The translations under genes were made by a program, and so were the position numbers. The notes beneath the pieces are model-generated. The model was not told where the DNA came from. It did not search any database and saw only the letters and a program-made list of their open reading frames with translations. Below, one piece after another: positions 6,018 to 6,644 of a stretch of DNA of 6,644 nucleotides; position 1 is the first letter of the stretch, and the number at the start of each line of letters is the position of its first letter. Source of the stretch: Pseudomonadota bacterium (GTDB lineage Bacteria; SZUA-182; DTGQ01); contig JAUWIR010000259.1 of NCBI GenBank assembly GCA_030605265.1, positions 1 to 6,644 of the forward strand, given 5' to 3'.

Positions 6018-6644
6018 ATGAAAATTCTACAAGTTTTACATCAGTTTCTACCAAATCATATAGGCGGCATTGAACTCTATGTGAGAAATATCTCAAGGCA
6101 GCTTATTTATCAAGGGAACGAAGTATTGGTGTTTTGTGGAGAAGGAGATGTTCTCCGGGACCCGGAACAAAGGCAAGAGGATCTTGAAGGGCTCAGTGCT
6201 TTTTTTATCCACAATAAAAAAGACACCCCGAAAAAAAGAGGTGATTTTTTTCAAACCTTTAAAAACTCTAAAGTAATACCCCTTTTTGAACAGGTTATTT
6301 CATCTTTTCACCCGGATATTATTCACTTTCACCACACTATGTATTTATCAGCAAAAATGATATTTTTTGCTCAAAAAAAAAACATCCCTACTGTCCTCAC
6401 AATACACGATTTTTGGTTCCTCTGCCATAAATTACACTTAATAAATGGGAATAAATTTCAGTGCAGAGGCCCTTTGGGTGGAGTAAAATGCGCTTTTTGT
6501 TTTGGTGCAGAGGATAAAGGGAGTTGGCGGTGGATGAAAACACTATTTTATTTAATTCCCTTTATTTATCGAACCCAATATCAATTAAGAGCTTTACAAT
6601 CAGTGGATGTATTGATTTCACCAGCCAAGTTTATTCAAAAAAAA
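6018..6644 (+). CDS. GT4-family glycosyltransferase, N-terminal part (3' partial)
   Basis: An uninterrupted frame starts at ATG 6018 and remains open for 209 codons to the window edge. MKILQVLHQFLPNHIGGIELYVRNIS is the classical start of a GT-B fold GT4 enzyme (key residues G16-G17-I18-E19 in the glycine loop). HPDIIHFHH (98-106) and TIHDFWFLC (128-136) are the next strands of the N-terminal acceptor-side domain, and VDVLISPAKF (196-205) is the usual 'sugar acceptor domain' end. The donor-binding C-terminal domain lies beyond the window. Four cysteines at 136, 149, 158 and 161 form a C-x12-C-x8-C-x2-C set within the loop after strand TIHDFW; a similar cysteine-bearing loop occurs in some GT4 enzymes. 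It would transfer a sugar from a nucleotide donor to the lipid-linked glycan at the inner membrane face. AGGA directly abuts the ATG, so initiation may rely partly on coupling to the epimerase 42 bp upstream. Family is confident; donor and acceptor are unknown. Confidence 0.88.
   Translation, partial: MKILQVLHQFLPNHIGGIELYVRNISRQLIYQGNEVLVFCGEGDVLRDPEQRQEDLEGLSAFFIHNKKDTPKKRGDFFQTFKNSKVIPLFEQVISSFHPDIIHFHHTMYLSAKMIFFAQKKNIPTVLTIHDFWFLCHKLHLINGNKFQCRGPLGGVKCAFCFGAEDKGSWRWMKTLFYLIPFIYRTQYQLRALQSVDVLISPAKFIQKK

Noticed and set aside
1..6644. CRISPR array, tRNA, rRNA, toxin-antitoxin pair, phage or transposase genes
   Set aside because: No regularly spaced direct repeats, no cloverleaf-like segment, and no intact transposase, integrase or toxin motif were seen on either strand.

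Overview
The window is a piece of an AT-rich bacterial genome carrying part of a cell-surface polysaccharide (O-antigen, capsule or similar) biosynthesis locus. Every recognisable product is a bacterial envelope-glycan type: a multi-pass GT-C glycosyltransferase, a WbqC-like protein, sugar-nucleotide epimerases of the extended SDR family, and a GT4-type glycosyltransferase. The phylum cannot be fixed from this stretch. The AT-rich codon use, the coiled-coil gene tail and the 'ccacgaag' dyad repeat would suit an anaerobic Clostridia- or Desulfobacterota-like organism, but that is a weak guess.

Layout. Positions 3-200 are the 3' end of a coiled-coil protein gene (+). Positions 201-316 separate it from a convergent gene and hold an imperfect inverted repeat (214-271). 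Positions 317-1978 (-) encode a 553-residue membrane glycosyltransferase with a GTG start. A 173-bp divergent intergenic region follows, then wbqC-like 2152-2892 (+). Convergent with wbqC is a decayed radical SAM gene (2912-3261, -) that keeps its CxxxCxxC motif but has lost the middle of the domain. A gene-poor stretch (3262-3629) precedes a + strand series: an RfbE/CDP-paratose 2-epimerase-like SDR (3630-4694), a truncated and frameshifted N-terminal remnant of a second SDR epimerase (4704-4947), an intact UDP-glucose 4-epimerase-like SDR (4959-5975), and the first 209 codons of a GT4-family glycosyltransferase (6018-6644) that runs off the window.

How it fits together. The two intact SDR enzymes would make or interconvert nucleotide sugars in the cytoplasm. 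The GT4 enzyme would add a sugar to the growing glycan on the inner face of the membrane. The GT-C enzyme would use a polyprenyl-phosphate-linked sugar on the outer face. WbqC-like proteins recur in such loci but their reaction is not settled. The two broken genes lie between and beside intact ones, so the locus looks like it has been remodelled by deletion, as is common for surface-glycan islands. I found no evidence for a new defence, mobile or RNA-guided system. The most interesting observations are the two gene remnants, which are easy to miss or to annotate as intact small proteins.
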